Below are positions 33,596 through 42,210 of a stretch of DNA of 64,000 nucleotides, in pieces (positions within the stretch are counted from its first letter, which is position 1; each line of letters begins with the position of its first letter). The position numbers and the translations under genes were made by a program. The notes under the pieces were generated by a model, which was given only the letters and a program-made list of their open reading frames with translations, ran no database searches and was not told the origin of the DNA. The stretch is from NCBI GenBank assembly GCA_004000035.1, contig RJAE01000008.1:90331-154330 (forward strand), given 5' to 3'. This DNA is from Arthrobacter sulfonylureivorans (lineage in GTDB: Bacteria > Actinomycetota > Actinomycetes > Actinomycetales > Micrococcaceae).

Positions 33596-35416
33596 ATGGC
33601 GATCGAGGCGCTGGATGCGACTCCGGGAGCAGAGCAGGATGAGTCCGCTCTGCTGGCCCGTTTGTGCGCCGAAGTCAGCGGACTGAACAGCCGGCTCAGG
33701 AGCGGCGGGCTGACACGCAGCACAAAGTCTGTCGCCCGGACGGCAGCACAAGTTGAAGAGCTGGCCAACACCGTTGCCCAAACCCAGCTGGTCTTGGCCC
33801 GCATCATCAAAGCGCAGAACATCGCTGCCGTCGGCGAAACGGACGAACCCCACGATCCGGATGCACCGGACCGGCCGAAACGCGGCGCCTTCAAGTCGAA
33901 TGAAGACTACCTGCGGGCCAAGCTCGGCATTGCCCGGCAGGAAGCCGCGCGCCGGTTCCAGCTCGCGGAAGCCACCGAAGCCCGGCCGGTTCCCGAGGGC
34001 AGGCCGGCCGCGCCGCCCCGGCTGCCGGTGCTCGCCCGTGCGTTGGACGACGGGAAAGTGTCCGGCCAGGCCGCGAACCTGATCCGGAAAGCCGTGGACG
34101 GGCTGCGCCGCACCGCCGAACCGGACCAGCTGCGCCAGATGGAAGAGGCACTGGTGAAGCATGCCTCCGATTACGACACCGATTCGCTGCGGGAGCTGAT
34201 CCGGTATTGGGAGGGCGGCCTGAATCCCGGCGGCGCCGACCCGACAGCCGCCGAGCTGAAATCACGCCAAGGATTGTTCTACCGCGGCCGCCGCAACGGC
34301 CTGCACTGCTACGAGATCAACGCCACCGACGAGCAAAACGAGGTCCTGGCCACGGTCTACAACACGGCCACCAATCCCCGCTTGAGGGAAGGCACCGCTA
34401 CGGCCGGCACGGTCGGGTTTGACGGCACCGGTACGCCCGGTGCCGCCCCCGGCACCGGGGACGATGCTACCGGCGAGGACGCTGCCGGGTCCCTGCCGGC
34501 CGCCGTCGAGCCGCTTAGCAGAACCGCAGCAGGCGGGAACCAACCAGACGATGCTGATCCGGCCGCCGCCACCGGCCGGGACCTGGACGGGCGGACCCGG
34601 CAGCAGCAGCGACTGGACGGACTCATCGGCGCCTGCAAGGTCGCTCTGACCACGGACCTGCTGCCGGCCGCCGGCGGACGCCGTCCCCAGTTGCTGGCCA
34701 CCATTGACTACAAAGACCTGGCCACCGACCTCGGCCGCCCCGGAACCGGCACCTTCTCCGGACCGCTGAGCGCCAAGACGATCCGCCGGATAGCCTGCGA
34801 TGCAGACATCATCCCGGTCGTCCTCGCCGGCATGGGCGTGATCCTGGACGTCGGCCAATCCCAGCGGCTGTTCCCGAAATACCTGCGGCTGGCGATCATC
34901 GCCCGAGACGGAGGCTGCGCCTTCCCCGGCTGTACCGCCCCCTCACCCTGGACCGAGGTGCACCACATCCGGTGGTTCGAAAAGGGCGGCCCAACCTCCA
35001 CCGACAACGGCGTAATGCTATGCAGTCACCACCACCACCTCATCCACGAAGGAGACTGGCGGATCGAGGTCATCAACGGCGTCGCCTGGTTCTTCCCACC
35101 GCCCACCCTGGATCCGGCACAAAAACCACTACGCAACCACGCCTGGCTGAAGAACGCCCAACTACCCGAACGCCAACCGGAACCAGCGGTCCAGGGCATT
35201 AGTTCCGGACAATCCACCGACCCACCGCATGGAGACTTGGGTGGTTCTGACGCTGATGTTCGAGCAACGCCAGCTGTCCATTCGGGCGCACCCGAGCTAG
35301 CGGAACAAGAAGAACTTGATATTGGATTGGCCTCCGGTTCAGAGCCCGACAGCCCGGGCAGACGATCCAGCCCGTTCCCTGGGTGGCCAGCGCAGCCGGC
35401 AGCTCCGCCGTTCTGA
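33596..35416 (+). CDS. DUF222 / HNH endonuclease family protein
   Basis: 606 residues. The N-terminal two thirds is DUF222 (the 13E12-repeat type found in many copies in actinobacteria), with a Gly/Thr/Ala-rich linker near 270-330. The C-terminal part is an HNH nuclease: RDGGCAFPGCTAPSPWTEVHHI...DNGVMLCSHHHHLIHEGDW, with two Cys pairs and the His-Asn-His set. These genes are often linked to mobile DNA or phage defence, but the function is not known. TAGGCT six bases before the ATG indicates a leaderless transcript. Confidence 0.9.
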   Translation: MAIEALDATPGAEQDESALLARLCAEVSGLNSRLRSGGLTRSTKSVARTAAQVEELANTVAQTQLVLARIIKAQNIAAVGETDEPHDPDAPDRPKRGAFKSNEDYLRAKLGIARQEAARRFQLAEATEARPVPEGRPAAPPRLPVLARALDDGKVSGQAANLIRKAVDGLRRTAEPDQLRQMEEALVKHASDYDTDSLRELIRYWEGGLNPGGADPTAAELKSRQGLFYRGRRNGLHCYEINATDEQNEVLATVYNTATNPRLREGTATAGTVGFDGTGTPGAAPGTGDDATGEDAAGSLPAAVEPLSRTAAGGNQPDDADPAAATGRDLDGRTRQQQRLDGLIGACKVALTTDLLPAAGGRRPQLLATIDYKDLATDLGRPGTGTFSGPLSAKTIRRIACDADIIPVVLAGMGVILDVGQSQRLFPKYLRLAIIARDGGCAFPGCTAPSPWTEVHHIRWFEKGGPTSTDNGVMLCSHHHHLIHEGDWRIEVINGVAWFFPPPTLDPAQKPLRNHAWLKNAQLPERQPEPAVQGISSGQSTDPPHGDLGGSDADVRATPAVHSGAPELAEQEELDIGLASGSEPDSPGRRSSPFPGWPAQPAAPPF

Positions 35417-35499
35417 GGGCGCCCGGCCGGTTGGCAAACGAGGTGCCGGTCAGGATCTTCCGGCATCCGGACGGAGAATAGGTGCCGGCGGACGGAACT

Positions 35500-35883
35500 C
35501 TAGCCGGCGCTGTAGTCGTCGCACGCCTGTTGCATGGAGGCGACGGTTTCGGCCGGGATCTGGTCGCCGGATTCGGCGATCTGCGACATCGGGCCGGTGA
35601 TCTCGGCGGGAACGCCGGCGGCGTCTGCGGCCGAGACCAGTCCGCCGAGCAGCTGCTGCTCTTCGGCACCGATGCTGCCGTCCCGGATCGGAGCGCACGC
35701 CTGCTTGACAGCTTCGCCTACAGCAGCATTTGCCAGATCGGACGCGGCTTGGCTGACGGCTTCGGAAGCAGCGTTTGCGGCTTGGTCGGCGGCGTCGGAT
35801 GCGGCCTGTTCGATCTGTCCACAACCGGTGGCGACGAGGGCCACGAGCGGGAGCATCAGCAAAGCAGAGTATCGGCGAATCAC
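35500..35883 (-). CDS. Small Ala-rich lipoprotein
   Basis: 127 residues, GTG start. Signal with lipobox VATGC (Cys 21), then an Ala-rich helical stretch with A/S/D heptads (AASDAADQAANAASEAVSQAASD) likely to be a coiled coil, and a small C-terminal domain with one disulfide candidate (Cys near 64 and near 121). No known family. TAAAGT lies six bases before the start, as in leaderless genes. Confidence 0.7.
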   Translation of the reverse strand: MIRRYSALLMLPLVALVATGCGQIEQAASDAADQAANAASEAVSQAASDLANAAVGEAVKQACAPIRDGSIGAEEQQLLGGLVSAADAAGVPAEITGPMSQIAESGDQIPAETVASMQQACDDYSAG

Positions 35884-35984
35884 CCCGCAACTTTACTATG
35901 AGGCACTCGCTTTCCCTCATTCGGGGGATGCCGCTCGCCCGGCAGCGGGATCCGCAGGCGATCCCCGGTGGGAAGACTGAAATC

Positions 35985-37058
35985 ATGACTACTACAGGAG
36001 TGCAACACCATCCCCCAACTGCAAGCGTCCGGTTCATAGAACGGGCACCGTTGATCACGGCCTTGGCGGCCGGCATCTACGCGATAGCCGCGTTTTTCTT
36101 CCTGCTGACGCACGGTTCCTTGCCTCTGGTTCCCGCCGAGGCCCTGTCCCACGAGTTGAATGGTCCGCTGGGCGCCGTACTCGCGTACGTCCTGCCGTCT
36201 CTGGCGATGCTGGGAGCCCTACTTGGCCTTGCCGTTCATTACCGACTGCTTCCGGCCCGGGCCTTAGCGAAAGGCTCCATGGTCTTTGCCTCAGTTTATG
36301 GCGCCGTCGTGCTACTGGCGGTCGTCGATAGCAATATCCTGGCGACACTGGGCTATCTGCCGTTCCTCACGGTGAAGTCATTGACCGATCCTGATTTCTT
36401 GCGAACAGCGATCGATCTGCCGTGGCCGATTGTGGGCCATCAATTGGTCTGCATCATTGGCGTGGCGCTGTGGATCCTGACCGCAACCGTGGCCGTTCGC
36501 AGGAGTTCGGGCGCTTGTGTCGCGTGCGGTCGTGATTCCTCTGTTGCAACCGCCAGACGGTGGGGAAAGCCAGTTACCATCGCCGCAGCCATCATTCCAG
36601 GAGTTTATGCCGTCACGCGCTTTGCTTGGGCGGCAGGCATCCCGTTAGGAATCGAGCCGGCATTCCTGCAGCAGATGCAGGACAGCGGTCTGGTGTACGC
36701 CGGTCTTGGCCTGGCTTCCATGGCGCTGCTAGGAGTCTTGCTGACGCTGGGCCTGATCCAGCGCTGGGGCTCGGTGTTCCCCCGCTGGATCCCTTTCCTG
36801 GGCGGACGCCGGGTCCCGGTCCTCTTGGCTGTCATTCCGGCTGGCTTTGTATCCCTCATCGCGATTCCCGCCGGGGCCGAGATGATTCGGGTGTTCACCA
36901 TACGCGGCGCTGGCGGCATCCCGATCGACTGGGCCAACTGGGCGACGATTGGCCCGACCCTCCTGTGGATTCCTTGGGGCCTACTGCTCGGCGCCGCGAC
37001 ACTGGCCTACTACCTCAAACACCGCGGTTCCTGCCGCCGGTGCGGGCTCAGCGGATGA
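35985..37058 (+). CDS. Multi-pass membrane protein with two CxxCG motifs
   Basis: 357 residues, about eight to nine helices. No family could be named with confidence; similar proteins are found next to two-component genes in actinobacteria. Two short loops carry CVACGRD (middle) and CRRCGLS (extreme C-terminus), both facing the same side by simple helix counting, so together they could form a Cys4 metal site. It is the first gene of a unit with a histidine kinase (14 bases later) and response regulator and may be the sensor or the regulated transporter-like partner. Confidence 0.7.
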   Translation: MTTTGVQHHPPTASVRFIERAPLITALAAGIYAIAAFFFLLTHGSLPLVPAEALSHELNGPLGAVLAYVLPSLAMLGALLGLAVHYRLLPARALAKGSMVFASVYGAVVLLAVVDSNILATLGYLPFLTVKSLTDPDFLRTAIDLPWPIVGHQLVCIIGVALWILTATVAVRRSSGACVACGRDSSVATARRWGKPVTIAAAIIPGVYAVTRFAWAAGIPLGIEPAFLQQMQDSGLVYAGLGLASMALLGVLLTLGLIQRWGSVFPRWIPFLGGRRVPVLLAVIPAGFVSLIAIPAGAEMIRVFTIRGAGGIPIDWANWATIGPTLLWIPWGLLLGAATLAYYLKHRGSCRRCGLSG

Positions 37059-37071
37059 CGGCCAGCAGTCG

Positions 37072-38322
37072 ATGGCCGAGAATGAGCCCATGACCGAAAC
37101 GGGCCGAAGGCCGTTACAGCGGGCGGGGCGGATCTTCAGACACTTCGTGTTCATGATGATCGGCGCCCTGCTCGCTGTGCCGTACATCGTCGTCTTCATC
37201 TGGGCCACCCAACTAACCGCTGTGAGCCCGGCCAACGCTGTCGTCGCGTTCGCAGTGCTGGTCCTGCTGCTCGCCGTGCCCGCGGCGCTCTCCGCAACCC
37301 GGGCGTTGGAACGAACCGCCGTCGGTGAACTCCTGGCGGTAAAACTGGCCGAACCGGCCGGTCCCGTGACCCGGCAACGCCGGATCAGAGGCGCGGTTTG
37401 GTACCTCGTTCATCTCATGGCCGGCGGCCTCACCCTGGTGGCAATCGCATTCGCGGCCCCGCTGATCCTCGCCGTGGTCATCCTGCCTCTGCTCGGCAAC
37501 GCGGATTCCGCCAACGAACTGGCTGCCGCAGTCGTCCCCTTTACCGATGGCACGACGGCGGCACTGTGGTCGCTGGGGCTGAGCACCGGAGTCATCATTT
37601 TCACCATACTGACAGGCATGGCGTTGCCCCACTGGGCTTCGCTTTTGCTGGGTCCCTCTCCGGCGGAGCACCGTGAACTAGAGGAAGAGCAAGCGCGGAT
37701 GGAAGCCAGACGAAACGAGCTTGCCCGCGAACTCCACGACTCCGTGGGCCATGCCCTGACCGTAACCACGCTCCAGGCGACCGCCGCCGAAGCCTTGTTG
37801 GGACGTGATCCCGATGGTGCAGCGCGGGCCATGCGCGCGGTCGCCGACACTGGCCGAAGTGCCCTGGCCGAACTCGATCGAGTGATCGGAATTCTGCGGG
37901 CGCCCGGAGCGCAAGTAGAAAATCCCGCGGGACTTCGACAATTACCCGGTTATTTGGACCACATGGAAGACCAAGGCCTGCACGTGGAACGCGAGTTCGA
38001 GACCCAGATGTTGGAGGAGGTGCCGGCAGCAGCGTCGGCGCCCGCGTTCAAGATTCTGCAGGAGGGGCTCACGAACGCACTTAAATACGCTTCACCGCGG
38101 GAGGCAGTACTTCACATCCAGCCCATCGGCCGGTACCTGCAGATTCGACTCGTGAATCCAATAGCGGAGTCCTCGGACGCGGCTGCGCCGAGGCCCAGTG
38201 GCCGCGGCATCGCGGGCATGCAGGAGCGGGCCAGACTGGCCGGCGGCAGCACCCGGTCCCAGTTAGCCGGCGGCCGCTGGATCTTGTCCGTGGACATCCC
38301 CTTGCAGGAGCGAGCCAGGTGA
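37072..38322 (+). CDS. Sensor histidine kinase (HisKA_3/NarL type)
   Basis: 416 residues. Four helices in two pairs (about 24-75 and 107-190) precede a dimerisation domain with the phosphorylated His 222 (ARELHDSVGHALTV) and a HATPase domain (QEGLTNALKYA N-box, GRGIAGMQERARLAGG G-box; the D-box is reduced). It passes phosphate to the response regulator whose GTG start overlaps its stop (GTGA). An ATG at 37090 is an alternative start. Confidence 0.9.
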   Translation: MAENEPMTETGRRPLQRAGRIFRHFVFMMIGALLAVPYIVVFIWATQLTAVSPANAVVAFAVLVLLLAVPAALSATRALERTAVGELLAVKLAEPAGPVTRQRRIRGAVWYLVHLMAGGLTLVAIAFAAPLILAVVILPLLGNADSANELAAAVVPFTDGTTAALWSLGLSTGVIIFTILTGMALPHWASLLLGPSPAEHRELEEEQARMEARRNELARELHDSVGHALTVTTLQATAAEALLGRDPDGAARAMRAVADTGRSALAELDRVIGILRAPGAQVENPAGLRQLPGYLDHMEDQGLHVEREFETQMLEEVPAAASAPAFKILQEGLTNALKYASPREAVLHIQPIGRYLQIRLVNPIAESSDAAAPRPSGRGIAGMQERARLAGGSTRSQLAGGRWILSVDIPLQERAR

Positions 38323-38975
38323 ACCAGCCCATCCGCGTATTGCTGGTTGACGATGAACCATTGGTCCGCTCCGGTCTTGCCGTCATTCTCGGTGCACACG
38401 GAGACATCGAAGTCGTCGGTGAAGCCTCCGATGGAACGGAAGTGTGGCCGGAAGTGCGGCGGCTGCAGCCGGACCTGGTGATGATGGATGTGCGGATGAC
38501 GCAGATGGACGGCATCGAGGCGACCGCCCAGTTGGTGGCCCTCGTCGTCGATCGCCCCAGGATCCTGATCCTGACCACCTTCGAAAGCGACGACTACGTG
38601 TACCAGGCGCTGAAAGCCGGCGCCGACGGCTTCCTGCTCAAACGAGCCCGGCCGGAACAACTCCTTCACACCGTACGTGCAGTGGCCGCTGGCGACTCCA
38701 TCGTGTTCCCGGCCAAGCTTCGCGAGCTAGTCGCAGTCCACGGCAACAATTCCCGCGACCGCGTTGCTGCTGCCGGGCTCAGCAGCCGTGAGGCCGAGGT
38801 CCTCCGTCACTTGGCCAGCGGATTCAACAACCAGGAAATAGCGCAGGCGATGTTCCTCGGCACCGAAACCATCAAGACCCACATCGGGTCGATCCTTTCC
38901 AAGCTCCGGGTCCGGGACCGCACCCAAGCCGTCATCGCGGCCTATGAATCCGACTTCATGCGGCCAGGCGCCTGA
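38319..38975 (+). CDS. NarL/LuxR family response regulator
   Basis: 218 residues, GTG start. Receiver domain with Asp 11/12 and phospho-acceptor Asp 57 (PDLVMMDVRM), switch residues Thr in LTTFE and Lys in LLKRA. The C-terminal LuxR helix-turn-helix is LSSREAEVLRHLASGFNNQEIA...TIKTHIGSILSKL. It is translationally coupled to the kinase. Targets are unknown; the encapsulin operon starts 550 bases downstream on the same strand. Confidence 0.95.
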   Translation: MNQPIRVLLVDDEPLVRSGLAVILGAHGDIEVVGEASDGTEVWPEVRRLQPDLVMMDVRMTQMDGIEATAQLVALVVDRPRILILTTFESDDYVYQALKAGADGFLLKRARPEQLLHTVRAVAAGDSIVFPAKLRELVAVHGNNSRDRVAAAGLSSREAEVLRHLASGFNNQEIAQAMFLGTETIKTHIGSILSKLRVRDRTQAVIAAYESDFMRPGA

Positions 38976-39526
38976 CTCTCAGTCTTTGATGGAGGCTTTG
39001 GTCTCGCGGCGCTCGGCTCTATACGTCGGCGGTGTACTTGCCGGCAGTGATGATCAGTAAACCGCCAACGGCGACGGTCCCGGTCAAAATGCTCGCAGCC
39101 ACTGTTGCCACTCCAGAAACCATCTACCAGCGGCCCAGACTGCGCCGCTTCGATGGCGGCTGGGCTGTTCCGGCACCGGTGGCGTCTGCTGCCCGACGAT
39201 CGGCAGTGACAAGGTGATCACCGCGCTTGCGTCGCCCTGCGGTTCAGTCTCGGTTGGATGCCGGGTCCCAGTAGGCCACGGCCTTCCCGGCATCGACAGC
39301 ATCCGAGCCAATACCGGATTCTCGGCGGCAAGATGCGGTTCTCTATCCTTGATAGGCGCCGGTAAACGCCCGGGACGTCAACCCCAACGAGCCGGGCGGG
39401 GTTGCTTGGCCCGCACCCAAACTGAGCTTCCCGAGACCAGCCGTGCTCCGCCGTCGTCAGGGGGTAGTCAGGTTGCTGGGCCGTGGCTACGCTGGCTCAG
39501 AGGCACAACCTCACGGAGGAATCCAG
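38976..39526. other. 551-base region between response regulator and encapsulin genes
   Basis: No convincing full gene. It contains a possible minus-strand 34-codon membrane peptide (39019-39123), a copy of the dispersed motif (CTCCGCCGTCGT, 39446-39457), and the encapsulin promoter region, in which TACGCT at 39488 lies about 33 bases before a CGGAGGAA ribosome site. The region 39200-39420 shows nothing recognisable. Confidence 0.6.
39019..39123 (-). CDS. Possible 34-residue membrane peptide or remnant
   Basis: From the ATG at 39121-39123 the frame reads MVSGVATVAASILTG..., one clear transmembrane helix, ending GKYTADV. Directly upstream the same frame is open (RRAADATGAGTAQPPSKRRSLGRW) but broken by a TAG just before the ATG. 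This looks either like a very small membrane protein or like the C-terminus of a gene with a nonsense change. No ribosome site is obvious. Confidence 0.3.
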   Translation of the reverse strand: MVSGVATVAASILTGTVAVGGLLIITAGKYTADV

Positions 39527-39940
39527 ATGGGCTTTGACCAGTATCACGAACCCGCCCAAGAGCTCTCCGCCGAGACGCGGACGTTTGCGCGCATGTGCGC
39601 CAACCTGACCGAGGAAGCCGAGGCGATCGGCTGGTACGAGCAACGGATGTCGTTGGAAAAGGATCCGGAATCGGTCGCCATTATGGAGGATTCCTTGGCC
39701 GAGGAGTTCAAGCACTTCAGCATGGACCTGGAGTTCCTGCTGCGGCGAAAGCCGAAATGGCGGCAAATTGCCCGCGGCACGTTGTTCCAGGACGGCGACA
39801 TTGTGGCCAACGGGGGCGCCGCCGAGGCTGCGGCCGCAGCGGGATCGAGCCCCGAAGCGCCGGCGACAGGTTCGGGGTCCGGGCAGGGTCGCCCTGATTC
39901 GTCGCTGGGGATCGGCAGCCTCCGGGAGGACTTCTCATGA
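39527..39940 (+). CDS. Encapsulated ferritin-like cargo protein (EncFtn type)
   Basis: 137 residues, GGAGGAA site before the ATG. Residues about 10-100 form the two-helix EncFtn half-ferritin that dimerises to make a diiron ferroxidase. The ligand pattern of the family is intact: Glu 29, Glu 30, Glu 32 and Trp 36 (TEEAEAIGWYEQR) and Glu 59, Glu 60, His 63 (AEEFKHFSMDLEF). A flexible Ala/Gly/Ser linker follows and the last residues SSLGIGSLREDFS match the cargo-loading peptide that docks to encapsulin shells. The next gene encodes the shell and overlaps by four bases. Role: oxidise and store iron inside the compartment. Confidence 0.93.
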   Translation: MGFDQYHEPAQELSAETRTFARMCANLTEEAEAIGWYEQRMSLEKDPESVAIMEDSLAEEFKHFSMDLEFLLRRKPKWRQIARGTLFQDGDIVANGGAAEAAAAAGSSPEAPATGSGSGQGRPDSSLGIGSLREDFS

Positions 39941-40758
39941 CCATTAACCACCTGCTCCGCGAGCATGCCCCGATTTCCGATGGCGGATGGAGGCTATTGG
40001 ATCAGGAAGCCAGGGAGCGACTCACCGTGGCCTTGGGTGCCCGCAAGATGGTCGATTTCGCAGGGCCTTACGGCTGGGAGTATTCCGCCACGAATTTGGG
40101 ACGCACGGAACGGGTGACCGGGCCGGCGCCGGCCGACGGCGTGGCGGCGCGACGGCGGGGGGTGCTGCCCTTGGTGGAGGTCCGGGCACCGTTCAAGGTT
40201 TCCCGCATGGAATTGCTGGATCATGATCGAGGAGCGGCCGATGTGGACCTCACCGATCTGGATGAGGCGGCACTCCAGATTGCCATTGCGGAGAACTCGG
40301 CCGTCTTCCACGGCTGGAGGCAGGTGGGTATCACCGGAGTCACCAGCGCCACGCCGCACGCACCCATAGCGCGCGTGCCAGACTTCAACGACTACCCCAA
40401 GCGCGTGGCCAAGGCTGTCTCGGCGCTGCTGCAGGTGGGCATCGGCGGGCCTTTCGGACTGGCGCTCGGCCCCGGACACTACACTGCCGTGGTGGAGGCG
40501 ACGGAGCACGGCGGATATCTGCTGTCCGAGCACTTGCGCAAGCTGCTCGGCGGCCCGATTATCTGGGCGCCCGGAGTCCGCGGGGCGATAGTGATGAGCC
40601 TGCGCGGCGGGGACTTTCTGTTCGAGTCGGGCCAGGACCTGTCGGTCGGCTACGACCGGCACGACGAAGAGTTCGTTTATCTGTACATCGAGCAGTCGTT
40701 CAGCTTCCGGGTGGCCACTCCGGAGGCCGCGATCCATCTGACCGGCAGCGACGGTTAG
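39937..40758 (+). CDS. Encapsulin shell protein (family 1)
   Basis: 273 residues, the usual length. HK97-like fold protein of the linocin M18/encapsulin family: start NHLLREHAPISDGGWRLLDQEA, then ARKMVDFAGPYGWEYSATNLG, VEVRAPFKVSRMELLDHDRG, ENSAVFHGWRQVGITGV, GGPFGLALGPGHYTAVVEATEHGG and SVGYDRHDEEFVYLYIEQSFSFRV. About 60 (or 180) copies should form a protein shell around the ferritin-like cargo encoded just upstream. Translationally coupled through ATGA. A tandem repeat array begins 100 bases after the stop. Confidence 0.96.
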   Translation: MTINHLLREHAPISDGGWRLLDQEARERLTVALGARKMVDFAGPYGWEYSATNLGRTERVTGPAPADGVAARRRGVLPLVEVRAPFKVSRMELLDHDRGAADVDLTDLDEAALQIAIAENSAVFHGWRQVGITGVTSATPHAPIARVPDFNDYPKRVAKAVSALLQVGIGGPFGLALGPGHYTAVVEATEHGGYLLSEHLRKLLGGPIIWAPGVRGAIVMSLRGGDFLFESGQDLSVGYDRHDEEFVYLYIEQSFSFRVATPEAAIHLTGSDG

Positions 40759-41118
40759 GGTCCGCGGAAGCCGCACGCCAGACACCCCATGGGTGGCGGC
40801 GCGGGCTGGGCTGACCGCAGCCCATCGTTGAGCAAGCCAGCGCGCCGCGGACTGTCCTGCCCGAGGTGAGCACCGCCGCCGTAGTCCGCGACTTTCCCGC
40901 CCGAGGTGAGCACCGCCGCCGTAGTCCGCGACTTTCCCGCCCGAGGTGAGCACCGCCGCCGTAGTCCGCGACTTTCCCGCCCGAGGTGAGCACCGCCGCC
41001 GTAGTCCGCGGCTTTCCCGCCCGAGGTGAGCACCGCCGTCGTACTTCCGGACGTGCCCGGCGCTGGCGTTGGCCGGTTTGCGTGCCTAAGTTGGGGAGAC
41101 CACAACGGAAGGAAGCAT
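40759..41118. other. 360-base intergenic region carrying a tandem array
   Basis: The first 100 bases have no recognisable element except GC-rich sequence; the 40-bp array fills 40861-41048; the final 70 bases hold the promoter and GGAAGGA ribosome site of the next gene, with TAAGTT at 41086 as a possible -10. Confidence 0.7.
40861..41048. repeat. 40-bp tandem repeat array, 4.5 copies
   Basis: Units begin at 40861, 40901, 40941, 40981 and 41021, each starting CCGAGGTGAGCACCGCCGCC and ending CGACTTTCCCGC. Units 1-3 are identical, unit 4 has one change, and unit 5 is cut off and reads CACCGCCGTCGT, the dispersed-motif form. No spacers, so it is not a CRISPR. Confidence 0.97.
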
Positions 41119-41769
41119 ATGTCCCGCATTGCCATTATTGGCGGCCACGGCAAGGTCGCGCTGCATCTCTCCCGCATCCTCACCGGCCAGGGCCACGAGG
41201 TCAGTTCGATGATCCGCAACCCCGATCACGCCGCCGATGTCCGGGACGCTGGCGCCACGCCGGTGCTTGCCGACGTCGAGACCGCCACCGCCGGGGAGTT
41301 GGCCGATCAACTGCGCGGGCACGAGGCCGTTGTTTGGTCGGCCGGTGCCGGCGGCGGCAATCCGGAACGCACCTATGCAGTGGATCGCGACGCGGCCATC
41401 CGGTCGATGGATGCCGCGGCCGCCGCCGGTGTGCAGCGATACATCATGGTTTCCTATCTGGGCGCCGGCAAGGATCATGGGGTTCCGGAAGACAATTCGT
41501 TCTTCCCCTACGCCGAGGCGAAGGCTGCCGCGGACGAGTACCTGAAGTCAACGTCGCTGGATTGGACGATCCTTGGTCCCGGCGCATTGACGCTGGAGCC
41601 GGCGACCGGGAAGATCCAGGCCGGACCGGGCACACCGGGCGGTCAGGTGAGCCGGGAAGACGTCGCGATGGTCGCCGCGGAGGTGCTGGCCGTTCCGTCC
41701 ACCACCGGCAAGGTGATCGAATTCATCAACGGGAGCACCCCGATCAGCCAGGCCGTCCGCGACGTGTGA
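41119..41769 (+). CDS. NAD(P)-binding SDR-like oxidoreductase
   Basis: 216 residues from the ATG with a GGAAGGA site. Atypical short-chain dehydrogenase: nucleotide loop IAIIGGHGKVALHL, LADVETATAGEL, VVWSAGAGGGNPERTYAVD, RYIMVSYLGAG and the C-terminal DWTILGPGALTLEP. This matches the NAD(P)H-binding family that includes YwnB/Hscarg-like redox sensors and flavin reductase-like proteins. The active-site Tyr may be in FFPYAEAKAAAD (YxxxK-like). Single gene, ended by a bidirectional terminator. Confidence 0.88.
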   Translation: MSRIAIIGGHGKVALHLSRILTGQGHEVSSMIRNPDHAADVRDAGATPVLADVETATAGELADQLRGHEAVVWSAGAGGGNPERTYAVDRDAAIRSMDAAAAAGVQRYIMVSYLGAGKDHGVPEDNSFFPYAEAKAAADEYLKSTSLDWTILGPGALTLEPATGKIQAGPGTPGGQVSREDVAMVAAEVLAVPSTTGKVIEFINGSTPISQAVRDV

Positions 41770-41812
41770 GGCACGCGGTCCTAGCAAACCGCCGCCCTTG
41801 GTTTAACAGCAG

Positions 41813-41840
41813 AACCCCGCGCTGCTATCAGCGCGGGGTT
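41813..41840. terminator. Bidirectional hairpin terminator
   Basis: AACCCCGCGCTG (41813-41824) is exactly complementary to CAGCGCGGGGTT (41829-41840) with loop CTAT. It separates the SDR gene and the convergent DUF4193 gene. Confidence 0.85.
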
Positions 41841-41853
41841 CGGAACTTAAGAT

Positions 41854-42156
41854 TTAGCCTTCGCAGTCGCGGCAGTACTTCTCGCCGTTCTTTTCGCGGG
41901 CTACCTGGCTGCGGTGGCGGACCAGGAAGCAGGAGGAGCAGGTGAATTCGTCCTCACGGGGAGGAACTACCTGAACTACCAGTTCTTCGCCGGAGAGGTC
42001 AGCACCCGGAAGGTCAATGCCCTCGGCGGTGTCCGAATCCTCGACGTCGATCAGCGCGGTCTTCGCACCACCGGAGCGCTGGGCCTGAAGGGCTTCGAGC
42101 GACTCATTGTTGTTGTCGTCGTCCTTGTTGCGCGGTGCGTCGTAATCGGTTGCCAT
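41854..42156 (-). CDS. DUF4193 family protein
   Basis: 100 residues. A conserved actinobacterial small protein: MATDYDAPR start, acidic Asn/Asp-rich stretch, GADLSGEELVVQVVPPREDEFTCSSCFLVRHRSQVA, and the C-terminal YCRDCEG. The two Cys pairs (CSSC, CRDC) should bind zinc. Function unknown. An AGGAG site is 12 bases upstream and a strong promoter is present. Confidence 0.95.
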   Translation of the reverse strand: MATDYDAPRNKDDDNNNESLEALQAQRSGGAKTALIDVEDSDTAEGIDLPGADLSGEELVVQVVPPREDEFTCSSCFLVRHRSQVAREKNGEKYCRDCEG

Positions 42157-42210
42157 GCGGGTTTAGAACTCCTGATGCTCTAGTTTGTTTTGACCTATCT
42201 GCGAGCGCCC

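Noticed and set aside
39084-39311. 75-codon open frame on the minus strand
   Set aside because: No ribosome site, unusual composition, and the neighbouring frame has a better membrane-helix reading.
40861-41048. Possible CRISPR array
   Set aside because: The repeats are directly joined with no unique spacers and no cas genes are present.
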